Shown: positions 23,640 to 33,929, counted from the stretch's first letter. The stretch: DNA of 64,000 nt from Norana najaformis (GCA_964023275.1 OZ029913.1:42532757-42596756), one strand, 5' to 3'. Numbers and translations: made by a program. Notes: generated from the sequence alone by a model not told the origin.

Positions 23640-24650
23640 TTAAAGCTAAGAGCAGGGCACCAGTTTTTCACGAGCACTGCGTTAAGTCAGAAACGTTGTC
23701 TTAGAGGGTTGTCACCTAAATTGGTAGGGTAATGCCAACTTCGGGAAATACGGACAAATGTAAATGTATACGGTTTTATTTAGCGACCGCATGGCCTCGA
23801 CCCTGCTCGTTTTGCAATGAAGTTATCGGATGAGATCCTTCATCACAGCTGCCATCGAAAGAACAAAGTCCGGTTGCCAGACGTTCAGAGAGAGAGAGAG
23901 AGATGGGAACAGAGCAGCTGGTAAGGTGGGTTGTGTTAAGGCTGAGACAAACTGGATGGATGCATGAGACAGATGATGATGGGTGGACGACAGAAGAGAT
24001 AGAGGAACGAGAATTTGCGAAAGTCAGGGGAAGATCGTTACCGAGTGAGGGTGCAGTGTGGTATATGGATCGGTTAGAGAGCTTAAGATGAGTTGTTGCA
24101 GGAGACGGGCAAGAGTGAGTTTAGAGGATGAACGGTAGTTTGGGATGATTGGAAGGTAGTTTGCGAAGATAAGTTGGTTAAGAGTATTGCAGAAAGTTAT
24201 AGACTAGAGAAAGATCTTTCAGATGAATGCGTTTGGGGAATGTCAGCCAGTAGAGTGATAGGAGTGATATGGTGATGCTCGGGTGTCCGGGTGATAGCTC
24301 GGCAAGTAAATTTTGGATGAGTGGATTCAAGGTTAAGAAAAATGGAATTACAGTAATCAAGCTTGGAGTGGACAAGACAGGTATCGATGGTGGAGAGAGT
24401 TTCAAAATCGAGCATAAATCGAATTTGGCGAAGTTCATGAATATGAATGAAACAGGTGCACGAGAGGTGATGATTTGATCATGTGATTTAAGAACGAGAG
24501 ATGGGCCAGAGATGATGCGAAGATTGCGTGAAGGCGATTGAAAGTGAAAATGAGAGTGGAGGAATTAGTTAATAGGTGGATGGAAGAGTCAGGGATCTTC
24601 TCAATCTGATCTGGTTGACCGAGAAGAATGTTATGTTTCTCGCGTACGTT
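23640..24650 (-). pseudogene. L2-like LINE remnant with 3' end
   Basis: On the minus strand the C-terminal RT phrase (S-K-L-D-Y-C-N-S-I-F-L-N-L) lies near 24,340, with flanking blocks similar to those of the decayed LINE at 6.1-7.7 kb (for example N-H-M-I-K-S-S near 24,480). The 3' end contains CAAAGTCCGGTTGCCAG near 23,865, as at 44,920. The 3' part is interrupted at about 23,710-23,855 by a stretch resembling the short family D motif. Many stops are present. Confidence 0.55.
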
Positions 24651-24850
24651 CTAATATACGTGAATATTTTCGGCTTGTTTGCTACGAATCAGGAGACGTA
24701 GTTCATGACCGAATGGAGCTGATGCAACAGGGCCTAAAGCATACCTGCAAAATTGAATTGCAGTAATCTAGGTGATGAATATGAATGAGTAAATGAGGAA
24801 CATCATCGCGTTGAATGAGAGATTGCGGAGTATGAATCATATGACTTTAC
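24650..24850 (-). mobile_element. LINE fragment matching 44,260-44,460
   Basis: It shares TTTCGGCTTGTT, GCATACCTGCAAAATTGAAT-type and TTGCAGTA blocks with 44,290-44,400 in the same order. It is noncoding here. Confidence 0.5.
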
Positions 24851-24959
24851 ATCAGATAGAAGCAGTACTTGCATTGTGGACATATCAGTTAACGAATCAT
24901 AACATTTTTCCAAACAGCCTTCACCTGAACATGATATGGCTTCACACCAACATAAAGTA

Positions 24960-25230
24960 GTTATTACAGTTCAGGAAATCTTTTTTATTCTAGTTTTTAT
25001 TTAGTTCAGGTCTGGTCATTTTAGTTCAAGTTCTAATTTTATTTTTCCCAACACAATTAATTTAGTTTTAGTTCAATTTTTATTTTCCAAATCTTTTTCG
25101 TTTTAGTTTTGCTATAAAAATGATTTACGTTTTAGTTTTAGTTCTAGTTTCAGTTCTACATGTATTTCTAAAAATAAGGCAAGTCTAGTGAAGTAATCTA
25201 AACATTGTTGTCTATTTCAAAATGATGCAA
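24960..25230. repeat. Degenerate TTTTAGTT-rich repeat
   Basis: Irregular units around TTTTAGTTC / TTTTCGTT. A similar stretch lies at 28,805-28,985. No ORF and no TIR that I can define. It may be the subterminal part of a DNA transposon. Confidence 0.5.
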
Positions 25231-25757
25231 TTTAGTTTTAGAAATGCGTTCATCTCTAGTGATTTCGACATTCTGTTCCCCTTACCAGCAGTTAGAAGAC
25301 CACATAATGAAAAATCCTTTCCACGTAGCATTTAATCTCCTCTTTCAATCCTTTTGTCCAGTTTTGAAATAAAATTTTGGGGTTGCCTACCCACCCCACC
25401 ACCTCCCAAACACATGCACAGCAATACAACTACAACATCAAAAACACAAATTGCACAACAGGGTAACAACAGAAACATTACAACAAGCCAGACACACAGA
25501 CAGGCAAACAGACTGATGTTTCCTTTTCAAATATTTGGTGACTCTGAAAAGAGCCAATTTGAGAAATGCTTGAGTGTGCTGGATTGACAGTGGATGGTCA
25601 TCTTGAAGATGGCTGAAGCTTCCTGGATCGACTCCTCTTTCTCAACAGACTGGACTGAATAGTTCTAGGAGGACGATTTAGAATGAAAATTTGAACAGTC
25701 CTATCTACATACCTTCTTTATACCCCACAGGCACTTACTTATTTATACAGCACTGGT
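25231..25757. other. No gene; flank of the second piggyBac relic
   Basis: Nothing recognised beyond short frames. A CCACCCCACCACCTCCC run lies at about 25,390. Confidence 0.35.
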
Positions 25758-26627
25758 TCATGGAACCACTATTTTATTTTGCTCGTGGTAAATGTGGAAG
25801 CATCCAACTCGGCACAAAGCAACTTTGCATGCTTTTCATTTATATTAAGTCTTCTTAGGGGAGCCCTTTGGGAGCTGTGATCTTAATTTCTGAACATAAG
25901 ATGCAAGTATGGCAGCAACCCATAAGCTTGACCCAGATGTGACCTCTCTCACTGCTGGCCAGCACCAGCGAGGAACATGCCCACAAGATGCACAACAGGG
26001 AAGTCAATTGTCGAGCACGTCCGAAACTTCTGTTTAGGTCTTTGGCAAGTTACCATCTGAAGTGTTGATGCTTTGTGCTAGACTTTCTTCTGGAATCTGC
26101 CAAATCTGCTTGTGCTTTTGGGGAAGTTTCTTTCCAGATAACATAGGCAATGCAAATGGCAACATTATTCCCATCAGAAAATGTACCCCCACTATTTTAT
26201 TACCAAACCAGCCAACCGGGTAATAGCCTTCTGATTACCCAAGTTCACCCCCATGGGAAAATTATAGTTGCAAATGACACATGCATGGGTTTACCTGCCT
26301 GCTGTTCACCTGATCTATTCTGCTGAGCATACAGATTGGTCTGTTCATCTAGCACATCAAAAAATTGTTATGTAAAAACAGTGAGAAAAAGTGAAACAAA
26401 TGGTGCATCATGGGCTGGTCTGCCACAGATACGTGTAAATGGCAAAGTTAGAGGTGAAACTGGAAAATCTGATACCTATTCAGTCCAGTCTATCTCGCCC
26501 TAGTCATCCGGAGCAAAATACAAGTTTTTATTGTCAGATTGTCGAAACTCTCATCATCTGATGCAAATTCATGAAGAATTTGCCGAATTTCGCCGTCGTC
26601 GCTAAAGCCACAACAACACTCCGCCAT
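25758..26627 (-). pseudogene. Second piggyBac transposase relic lacking its catalytic core
   Basis: It starts at ATG 26,627 with M-A-E-C-C-C-G-F-S-D-D-G-E-I and an acidic N-terminus. The start of the transposase domain can be read near 26,440-26,260 (F-V-S-L-F-L-T-V-F-T, then L-D-E-Q-T-N-L-Y-A-Q-Q). The sequence then jumps to the C-terminal part (A-Y-V-I-W-K-E near 26,140) and ends with the cysteine finger (C-I-L-C-S-E, K-C-K-A-C-K-V-A-L-C, C-F-H-I-Y-H) before TGA at 25,758-25,760. The blocks with the three catalytic Asp residues are missing, and stops and shifts are scattered. It is probably an internal-deletion derivative of a different piggyBac lineage from the one at 19-23 kb. Confidence 0.65.
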
Positions 26628-26759
26628 TTTGGGTTACTTGAATTCGTGATTTAAATGTCCGATTCGATTGGTTGATTTTCATGTTTATGACCCAATTCTA
26701 AAAATATCTTCCACTTATTTCTGTACTTAATTATATTATCTTAGCCTAAGTGACAGGGA

Positions 26760-28634
26760 CGGTAGGAAACTTGTAGAACCAGAGAAGGTGAATCAGAGAT
26801 GGATGGAGTACTGCAAAGAACTGTACGACGGAGATTATGAGAACATCGAGAATGATGTACACGAAAGGGAACCTCCACCACTGAAGGAAGAGATCAGACG
26901 AGCCATCGTAATCGTAATCTCGAGATTTCTACAGCGCTCAACAAAGCTAAGTCGCGGGAACCAGCTTATTCACAGGCGCTCAGTCAAAACAAAATCGATA
27001 GGCAAAAGGATCAAGATCCAGGAGTCAGGCACTCAGACAGTCGGACGGCTACGGTGGATGCTGTTTGAAATTGAAGCGAGAAGAGAGATGAGGGGAAGAG
27101 GAAGAATCAGGATAAGATTTTTGGAAAAGAAGTGTTTTGAGCCATGCTCAAATCAGCCGCAAGAAAGGCGCCAGGGCCAGATGGAATAGCCGTCGAACTG
27201 TTAAGGTTTGGCGGGGAGATGACCTTGACCAGGTTGCATGAAATCTGTGTAAAGGTGTGGGAGACAGGATAGTGGCCAGAGGAATGGACTCAGTCGGTGT
27301 TCATTCCTCTTCCTAAGAAAGGTGACTTGCTCCACTGCGAGAATTACAGAACCATTGCATTGGTCTCACATGCGAGCAAAATTTTGCTGAGAGTCATATT
27401 GGAGCGGATACAAACTAAGCTCGAAGATGAGATCGCTCAGGAACAGGCTGGATTTAGACCAAGAAGAGGCACACGGGATCAGATTGTAAACCTCAGGATC
27501 GTACTAGAGAAAGCAAGGGAAGGAAATCAACCACTGTACTTTTGTTTCATCGACTTCACAAAGGCTTTCGATATCGTACAACACGATCAACTTTGGCTAA
27601 CTATGCTCGAGATGGGCTTCCCAACTCATCTGGTTCAACTTTTGCAAAACCTGTATAGACAGCAGCGCGCCGCCGTTAGGACAGACAATCTCATGTCTGC
27701 ATGGTTCAGTGTTAAAAAGGGAGTCCGGCAAGGATGCAATCTTTCCCCGTGCCTGTTCAACATACTGGCAGAACAAGTGATGCGAAAAGCACTGCAGGGA
27801 TTTGCCTGAGGCTTCAGAATTAGGGGTAAGACCATCAGCAATCTCAGGTATGCCGATGACATCGTCTTGCTGGCCACATCACCAGAGGAATTACAGGTGT
27901 TGGTGAGGCGTGTCGAGAACGCTGCAAATGAATATAACATGTTGATCAATGCGAAAAAGACGAAAGTAATGGCGAACATAGACCAAGTGCTTGAGATCAG
28001 CGTGACTGATGGAAGGCTAGAGCAGGTGGACTCTTTTGTGTACCTGGGGAGCAGAGTGAACAAGGAAGCGGAGTGCACGGAAGAGGTGAAGTCGAGGCTA
28101 GCAATGGGTATGGCAGTCATGGTCAAATTGACAAAGATGTGGAGGAACAAGTCAATTAGCACCAGGACCAAACTGCGGTTGATGAAGACATTGGTGTGGC
28201 CAGTGGCAACGTACGGATGCGAGGCATGGACAATGAAGAAAGAAGAAGAGAAGCGTATCCAGGCGTTTGAGAACGGATGTCTTAGAAAGTTGCTGCGGAT
28301 TTCATGGACAAAAAAGCTGACCACAGAACAAGTCTATCAACTGGCTGGAACAAAAAGCGAACTGTTGGGACATATTAAAGCGCGCAAGCTGCGTTACTTC
28401 GGTCATGTAATGAGACACCCTCAGGACACTATTGAAGCTGGCGTTATGTTGGGTCTCGTCGATGGAAATAGAAGACGTGGAAGACCAAGAATAAGTTGGA
28501 TTGACAATATCATGGCATGGACTGGCCTGTCGGGCACGATGATGGTGAACGCTACGCGCGACAGATGGCGTTGGGAGAGGATAGTCCGTACATGTAGTCA
28601 ACCGTCGCGAAGCGACAATGGCGTTGTGACATGA
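26760..28634 (+). pseudogene. RTE-like LINE, RT to C-terminus, one stop and one insertion
   Basis: It starts in the linker (W-M-E-Y-C-K-E-L-Y) and is interrupted at 26,907-27,138. It then continues with K-A-P-G-P-D-G-I-A near 27,170, N-Y-R-T-I-A-L-V-S near 27,340, F-R-P-R-R-G-T-R near 27,460, motif A (F-I-D-F-T-K-A-F-D) near 27,550, R-Q-G-C-N-L-S-P near 27,730 and the catalytic Y-A-D-D at 27,851-27,862. It ends with Y-G-C-E-A-W-T near 28,215 and R-R-R-G-R-P-R-I-S-W near 28,480, then the D-R-W-R-W-E-R-I block. A single TGA at 27,807-27,809 lies between the two long open frames (27,297-27,809 and on to 28,634), which are in the same frame. The endonuclease is missing. Confidence 0.8.
26907..27138 (-). 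mobile_element. LINE 3'-end insertion with 7-bp target duplication
   Basis: A 232-bp minus-strand piece whose tip is the ATTACG-type tail (GTAATCGTAATC on the plus strand). It is flanked by GAGCCAT at 26,900-26,906 and 27,139-27,145. Removing it restores the spacing of the RTE-like LINE. The same 3' end occurs at 34,785-35,149 (minus) and 37,200-37,465 (plus). Confidence 0.75.
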
Positions 28635-28717
28635 CATGACTAAGTGACGTTAGATTTAAAAAATATAACGTTTGCGATAGGCTGAGAGCCATATAGGCCT
28701 AATATGAATGCTAATTA

Positions 28718-28785
28718 CCCCGAGTCACGCTCGGGGTTAACCGTTTTTGCATAGAATTTTGGGCCCGAGTAACGCTCGGGGTTAA
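28718..28785. repeat. Two copies of a palindromic GC hairpin ending in TTAAC
   Basis: CCCCGAGTCACGCTCGGGG and CCCGAGTAACGCTCGGGG, each followed by TTAAC, about 45 bp apart. Each is a near-perfect inverted repeat around the central base. They look like hairpin-forming transposon ends, but I see no transposase with them. Confidence 0.6.
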
Positions 28786-28804
28786 CGCTAAGGAGGCTAA
28801 TACA

Positions 28805-28985
28805 TTATGATTCACAGAACTTCGTTCGAATTTTCTTTTTCGTTCTCGTTTTTATTTCGTTCAACACCATAGCATTTTCGTTTTTAAATAGTTTCAGTTC
28901 ACAATTTCTTTTTCGTTCTAGTTTTAGTTCGCGTGAACGAATTGCTAATCATTTTCGTTTTAGTTTTCGTTTTCGTTATGTGTAT
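28805..28985. repeat. TTTTCGTT/TTTTAGTT-rich repeat
   Basis: Degenerate units similar to those at 24,960-25,230. Confidence 0.5.
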
Positions 28986-29219
28986 AACACTGGTTGGATT
29001 CTACTTCTTGGACCATATTTATAGCGGCCGGACAGACTATTGGCCTAGCGGGATCGAATTTTTCAAAATATAGGGCCTAAAAACACTGCACAATCGCATA
29101 AAAAAATCGGTCAAAGTCTGCATCAACTTGGCCGATTAACAGAACCACGTAAATACAGAAAAACCATACATAAAGAAAATCCCCTCAGTGAACTTAATCC
29201 ACGACTAGCAGCTGGTCTA

Positions 29220-29349
29220 TTGTCTAAACCCCCCTCCCCGACTCTTGCATACCGCCTGACGAAGGCTGAGAGTTATACATCATCTTGTCTAAACCCCCCT
29301 CCCCGACTCTTGCATACCGCCTGACGAAGGCTGAGAGTTATACATCATC
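29220..29349. repeat. Exact 65-bp tandem duplication
   Basis: Two copies that I find identical by eye, with the start TTGTCTAAACCCCCCTCCCC at 29,220 and again at 29,285, then the beginning of a third (CTTGTCT). The identity suggests a recent duplication or an assembly effect. Confidence 0.85.
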
Positions 29350-29379
29350 TTGTCTGGCTTAAGCACTAGTCGGTGACTT

Positions 29380-30455
29380 ACTAATAATAATAAGACAATT
29401 TATATAGCGCCGTAGCACAGCCGAGGCTGAAGAAAAGGGCGCTGTACAAGGGTTCAAAAATCAACTGCAGTCATAAGATATCCTAAAAAGATGTGTCTTG
29501 AGTCGTGACTTGAATGTGTCCAGCGATGGGGCATTCGTCACATTCTCAGGAAGACTGTTCCACGCAGTGGGTCCGGCGACAGTGAAGGAACGTTCGCCGA
29601 ACTTCGTGGAAGAACGCGGGACATGCAGTTGATTCCTCGATGAGGACCGTAGCTGATATGTGTTCTGGTTGTCGGCTGTTCGAATACAGAAGTCGGATAT
29701 ATAGTCTGGTAGAAGACCATTAAGAGCCTTGTATGTAATTAGGCACAGTTTGTAGGTGATCCGCTGAGGAATACGCAACCAGTGCAGGTTGTCGCGCAGC
29801 AGATCAGTGACGTGATTGAATGGTGTCCGACCATAGATGAGGCGGGCTGCAGAGTTTAGCACTGACTGTATCCGCTCTAGCTGACAAGTCGGCAGACCTG
29901 CCAGCAGGCTATTGCAGTAATCAACCCTGGAGACGATGAAACTGTTGACCAGAGTGACAGCGGTTGAGGTGGGAATGAATCTGCGGATCGATTTAATGCG
30001 ACGCAACTGATAGAAGCAACCTCGTACAAGTTGATTCACATGGGCCGACATGGTCATGCAGCTGTCAAACCGGACCCCAAGGTTGCGAATGGTGTCAGCT
30101 GGTCGAACTTCGGAATCACCGAGGGCAAAGGTACTGTCGTCGAGTAGATGGCGACGTCGGAGGGTGGTGCACCATAGAAAGTCAGACTTTGATGGATTAA
30201 GTCTGAGGCGGTTGGACGCCATCCACTCTGAAATGCGCTCGATACACAGCATCACTCTCTGTTTCAGCTCAGCGGTTTCTGATGGCTCACAGAAGAAGTA
30301 AAGCTGTGTATCATCCGCATAGCAGTGGTGAAGGAGTTCATGCGCTTGTATAATACTCTCCACATCGGCCGTGTATAATAAGAAGAGGAGGGGGCCCAAC
30401 ACTGAGCCTTGTGGAACGCCACAGGTGACCAGCCTAGGTGATGTCACCTCCCTAA
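29380..30455 (-). mobile_element. 5'-truncated LINE with (TTA)n tail
   Basis: A minus-strand non-LTR element. The 3' UTR after the stop contains a GGCGCTATATAAATTG-like end and a TTATTATTA tail at 29,382-29,392. The 5' end is cut near 30,455, inside the RT palm. Confidence 0.7.
29461..30447 (-). CDS. LINE reverse transcriptase C-terminal half (328 aa), intact frame
   Basis: An open frame starting within the RT: C-G-V-P-Q-G-S-V-L-G-P (about residues 9-19), the catalytic Y-A-D-D (about 43-46) with T-Q-L-Y, and N-R-L-R-L-N-P-S-K (about 79-87). Then come the C-terminal blocks V-D-Y-C-N-S-L-L, A-A-R-L-I, L-H-W-L, I-T-Y-K-L-C, R-S-F-T-V-A-G-P-x-A-W-N-S-L-P and F-K-S-R-L-K-T-H-L-F. Motif A and upstream parts are lost, so it cannot act alone. 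The start codon simply marks the open region after truncation. L2/CR1 group by pattern. Confidence 0.8.
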   Translation of the reverse strand: MTSPRLVTCGVPQGSVLGPLLFLLYTADVESIIQAHELLHHCYADDTQLYFFCEPSETAELKQRVMLCIERISEWMASNRLRLNPSKSDFLWCTTLRRRHLLDDSTFALGDSEVRPADTIRNLGVRFDSCMTMSAHVNQLVRGCFYQLRRIKSIRRFIPTSTAVTLVNSFIVSRVDYCNSLLAGLPTCQLERIQSVLNSAARLIYGRTPFNHVTDLLRDNLHWLRIPQRITYKLCLITYKALNGLLPDYISDFCIRTADNQNTYQLRSSSRNQLHVPRSSTKFGERSFTVAGPTAWNSLPENVTNAPSLDTFKSRLKTHLFRISYDCS

Positions 30456-30619
30456 GTCCTGCTTATGCATACGGCCCAGATGGTTATACAGCTGGATTGG
30501 AGATTCGATGCCAAAATCACAGCTTCAGTGTTTTAAAAGCAGTTGGCAATGTAATATCGGCAGCTGAACGACATAAACAGAAGAAAGTCTCACAAATTCA
30601 GTAACAGGTAGTTCTATAT

Positions 30620-30906
30620 ATATTTTCTTCATGTGCATGTGTGTGTACGTACGTTTGTACGTACGCATGTATGTATGTGGGTATCTACTTCGGTAATAAG
30701 TATGTCTGTGTATGATGTAGGACTTGTAGGTATGAATGTTTCATGTATACATCTTTTGCGCGCATTGTAGTTTTGTATGTGTGTTCCAATATCTGTATGC
30801 AACCTACGCATTTCTGAATGTATTTTAGCATATATTTCTGCATATATGTATCCATATGTGTAATGGCATAGGTCGCAAGTCTTGCTAAAACTGGGTGTGT
30901 AGTTTT

Positions 30907-30910
<4 letters not shown>
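30620..30910 (+). repeat. Dispersed segment shared with 48,150-48,410
   Basis: Both places carry T-G-rich GTATGT/CTGTAT stretches, then TGTAATGGCA(T/C)AGGT and CAAGTCT(T/C)GCTAAAACTGGGT. Noncoding. It ends in an AT/GATA microsatellite in both cases. Confidence 0.6.
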
Positions 30911-30937
<27 letters not shown>

Positions 30938-31000
30938 GATAGATAGATAGACAGCTAGACAGGCAGATAGGTAGATAGATAAATAAAAAGATAAATAGAT
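30911..31000 (+). repeat. (AT)n and (GATA)n microsatellite
   Basis: About 14 AT units followed by GATA/GACA variants. Confidence 0.85.
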
Positions 31001-31051
31001 AAGGTAGTTAGGTAGGTAGGCAGGTAGATAATAGCTTATTGATTGATAGAT

Positions 31052-31760
31052 CATCGGTTCTCAACCGGTGGTACGCGTACCCCTAGAGGTACGCCAGCTG
31101 TTGCCAGGGGGTACGCAAGAAAAAATATTACAACTTTCATGTGATGGTGGATTGAAGAATGAATTCAACAATGACTTGTTGAGTGATTTCTGGCTTAGAA
31201 GAAGAGCAGAATATGGATTAATTTCCGACAGAGCTATGCCATTTTAAATTCCTTTCAGTACTTCATATCTCTGTGAAACTGGAGTTTCGGCAATGCTTGC
31301 GATTAAAAATAAATACAGACCGAAACTTGAACTTGAGCCAGACTTACGTCTAAAACTAACAAAATTAAAGCCCGATATTGCAAAATTATGCAAATCTAAA
31401 CAAGCTCAATGCTCGCATTAAAATTAAACTTGTAAGTTGACTCTGAATAACCGTTGATAACCATTAGCCCTACCCTTCATGTCTTTTATTGTTATTAGAA
31501 AAGAATGAACGTAAAATAAAATAAATTTATTGGTGTGCAATAGTAATAATTTTATTATAATAAAATTTAATAAAATTCATGTAGGTACACAAAAATGTTT
31601 ACAAAAAATGTTTTATAATTAGGTTTGGACTTATTAAACTAAATCACTACTATAATAAACTTACTAAAGAACGTTTCTGACAAGTTTTTCTGGTGGGGGT
31701 ACGCCAGGAAATAACTTTTATACTTGGTGGTACAACAAAAAATAAGGTTGAGCACCGCTG
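31052..31760 (+). mobile_element. Short hAT element with 8-bp target duplication
   Basis: The ends are inverted repeats. The left end begins CATCGGTTCTCAACC and the inverted right end CAGCGGTGCTCAACC, the CAG-GGTTCTCAAC type of many hAT transposons. TGATAGAT stands at 31,044-31,051 and again at 31,761-31,768, fitting the 8-bp duplication of hATs. The flank is GATA-rich, so part of this match could be chance. The 709-bp body keeps only the end of a transposase gene. Confidence 0.75.
31170..31425 (+). pseudogene. hAT transposase C-terminal remnant (ZBED5/FAM200-like)
   Basis: The plus strand reads F-W-L-R-R-R-A-E-Y near 31,190, then L-C-E-T-G-V-S-A-M-L-A-I-K-N-K-Y-R near 31,270-31,320, and finally a basic K-P-D-I-A-K-L-C-K-S-K-Q-A-Q. 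This is the dimerisation end of hAT transposases of the ZBED5/GTF2IRD2 type. At least one stop lies near 31,245. The N-terminal BED finger and RNase H-like core are absent. Confidence 0.65.
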
Positions 31761-31830
31761 TGATAGATAGATGGGTAGATGGATGGATGGACGGACGGAT
31801 GGACGGACAGACAGACATACAGGCAGACAG
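31761..31830 (+). repeat. GATA/GGAT/GACA microsatellite
   Basis: Tetranucleotide units change gradually from GATA through GGAT to GACA. Confidence 0.8.
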
Positions 31831-32055
31831 GCAGACAGAGAAAGAAAGAGAGCAGCACAGAGACAACGATAGAGAATCAAAGAAATGTATTGTGATTTCT
31901 GAAATAAAATACATTCATGCATGCTTTAGGTTTTCTTTGCTTCTCCCCAGATTAGCCAGACTGTGGGCAAGCAAACAAGGCAGTGAACAACATGTAATTG
32001 CTTATAGGCTTAAATGTATAAACCTACTCAGATGTGCGTTGAACTTAATAGTGTA

Positions 32056-32162
32056 AGTAGTAGCAGTAGTAGTAGTTGTAATAATAATAGTAATGCTATT
32101 ACTGCTCCTACTACTACCACTACTACAACTACTACTACTACCACTACTACCACTACTACTAC
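32056..32162 (+). repeat. (ACT)n-type microsatellite flanking the LTR
   Basis: AGT/ACT triplets immediately left of the TG that starts the solo LTR. A similar CTA run resumes right of it at 33,594, as if the LTR had inserted into a triplet repeat. Confidence 0.8.
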
Positions 32163-33593
32163 TGTAACGGAAACGTAGTTTTATTGGCGGGCGCTACATA
32201 AATGCCAGTAGAAAACTGAGTAGATAATGCGTTGTAGGCAGGTAGGCAGGTAGTGGTGGTGATGATAGTCAATCCGACTGATGTTTGGCTAGGCCACCCA
32301 CGAAGGCTGTTTTCTCATGTTTGCGTAAGAGCAAATATATTTAGACTATATATATCAGTCGATATATTTATAGATTGCTCTTAGAGTGTGTCTTCGATTT
32401 GGGCGCCCACCCGCATCGACAGTCGCTGTAGGCGATGTCCTGTAAGTTGTGGTTTGAGCTCGATTCGTCAGTCGGCGCTAAGTTCTCGAGGCAGTTGGGT
32501 ATATTTGATAGAAATTGTTGATTTCTGTAATTTCTGCCTTAAATCAACGATTTGTTTAATAGTTCGATAGGAGGCTGTAGTCAAATGAGAACTTAAGTTG
32601 AAACGAATCGAAAGTCGATTTTATTAATGAGAAATTTCGATTTTATTGCGGACGGGATTTTGGCTGTCTGTCGTGCAGTTGTTGTTGAGGTCAGCCGTGC
32701 TCAGTCAAAACGATCGAGAAGTCAATTAACGCTGGGTTTTCGAAGCCGATTCCACTCAATTCGACTTTCTTTGGACAGGGAGTTGAAATATTTCTTTTCC
32801 AATCAAATTTATTGTGCTCCATGCCCGAGTACCTAGAATTAGATTGAACGTATAAAACTGATGTAGATAGGGACTTTGAATAATTAAGGCGTAGATTTTT
32901 GTATATTGAAATTAAGACAAGTGTTTACCTTAATTAAGATTAAAATATAGAAATTGAAATATGTCGGTGTCTGAATTTGGCAAAGAATCAGTTGCGCAGG
33001 ATTCCGGTTCGGACCTGTCCACAATTGTAGCGTCTTTGGCTGAATCCATCACTACGTTGATAGTCAGCCAGAAACAGTTGAGAGAGGAATTGATACAGCG
33101 CCAGAATGAAACAATAGACAATCAGGCCCTGTTGAGAGACAAATTGATACAGCGCCAAGCAACTCAAATGATGGAGGTAAAGGAAGATTTGTTGGCGCAT
33201 TTCTCAGATCAAGCAAGTAAGATGGTGAAGAGTGATATGCCAGTCTTCTCTGACTTTATAGAGCGCCATATCGTGAGTGCAGAGGATAAGTCTGTCGGGA
33301 AGGTCAAAACGAACCCTTGTTCTCAAATGGGGGCAGTTTCCTACTCGGCAACCGCGGACTCCATGAAGCCACCTGGTGATGAGTTTAAGATGCTTCCATC
33401 TCTCCGTCGAAGTGTGAGGTTAGGCGAGAAAGCACCAGTATATTACGGGGAGCAAGCCTTTAGGGGTCGAACCACCAACCGGACCGTTTCGGGTTCGAAT
33501 CCTGAACGCACGCTTGCCAAACTGACAGCTTCCTCCTCCAAGGCCTTCCGACAGCACGGCACAGAGGGTGAGCAACGATCCCCCGCCGTAACA
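32163..33593 (+). mobile_element. Solo LTR of a Gypsy family related to the one at 50.7-60 kb
   Basis: It begins TGTAACGG and ends CCGTAACA (imperfect terminal inverted repeat, TG...CA). Both sides are CTAC triplet repeats, so a CTAC-like target duplication fits. Its length (1,431 bp) is close to the 1,551-bp LTR at 50,699. Both end in CG(T)AACA-type sequence and both carry an ORF in the same relative place with the same motifs. A TATATTTATAG element near 32,362 could serve as TATA box. No internal region follows, so it is a solo LTR produced by recombination. Confidence 0.65.
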
Positions 33594-33599
33594 CTACTA

Positions 33600-33635
<36 letters not shown>

Positions 33636-33734
33636 ATAATAATAATAATAATAGAGCAAGAAGGTAGTTTGCTAGGACTGCGACTTAACCGATACAAATG
33701 CCTCTCAATAATGCAGTTCGAGGCATCTCACTGA
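32961..33734 (+). CDS. LTR-encoded leader ORF, solo copy
   Basis: The ORF starts at ATG 32,961 and passes the LTR end at residue 211, so only about 210 residues belong to the LTR; the Leu/Ile run after that is microsatellite. Residues 20-85 look like a coiled coil with repeated L-I-Q-R-Q motifs (about 44-48 and 62-66). Then L-R-R-S-V-R-L (148-154), P-V-Y-Y-G-E (159-164) and G-S-N-P-E-R (178-183). The same order of motifs occurs in the ORF of the Gypsy LTR at 59,850-59,191. Function unknown; it may be the N-terminus of Gag read from the LTR. Confidence 0.55.
33594..33655 (+). repeat. (CTA)n/(AAT)n microsatellite
   Basis: CTA triplets, then AAT, immediately after the LTR end. Confidence 0.9.
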
Positions 33735-33929
33735 AATGCTGAGAAAGGCTCAGGTGAACTGCTGGCACAAACTAGTCAAGCGATTCAAAATGATAATGCG
33801 GCATGACAGAGGTAAGACATATAGACCTAAGCATTGGTGTTGTAACCTCGCTGCTGGAATTGTTGACTGAAACATTGATATAACTCCACTCTCTCTCTCT
33901 CCATCCTCCTTGCTCAGTCGATAGATATA

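Larger units (their letters stand above)
28635..29379. other. No gene; two small palindromes, T-rich repeat, 65-bp tandem
   Basis: Noncoding spacer between two LINEs. It holds the CCCCGAGT hairpins (28,718-28,785), a TTTTCGTT-rich repeat (28,805-28,985) and an exact 65-bp duplication (29,220-29,349), each listed separately. Confidence 0.6.

Noticed and set aside
33440-33530. tRNA gene at the end of the solo LTR
   Set aside because: A good T-arm (TCGGG-TTCGAAT-CCTGA) is present, but the D-arm, anticodon arm and proper acceptor stem are not.
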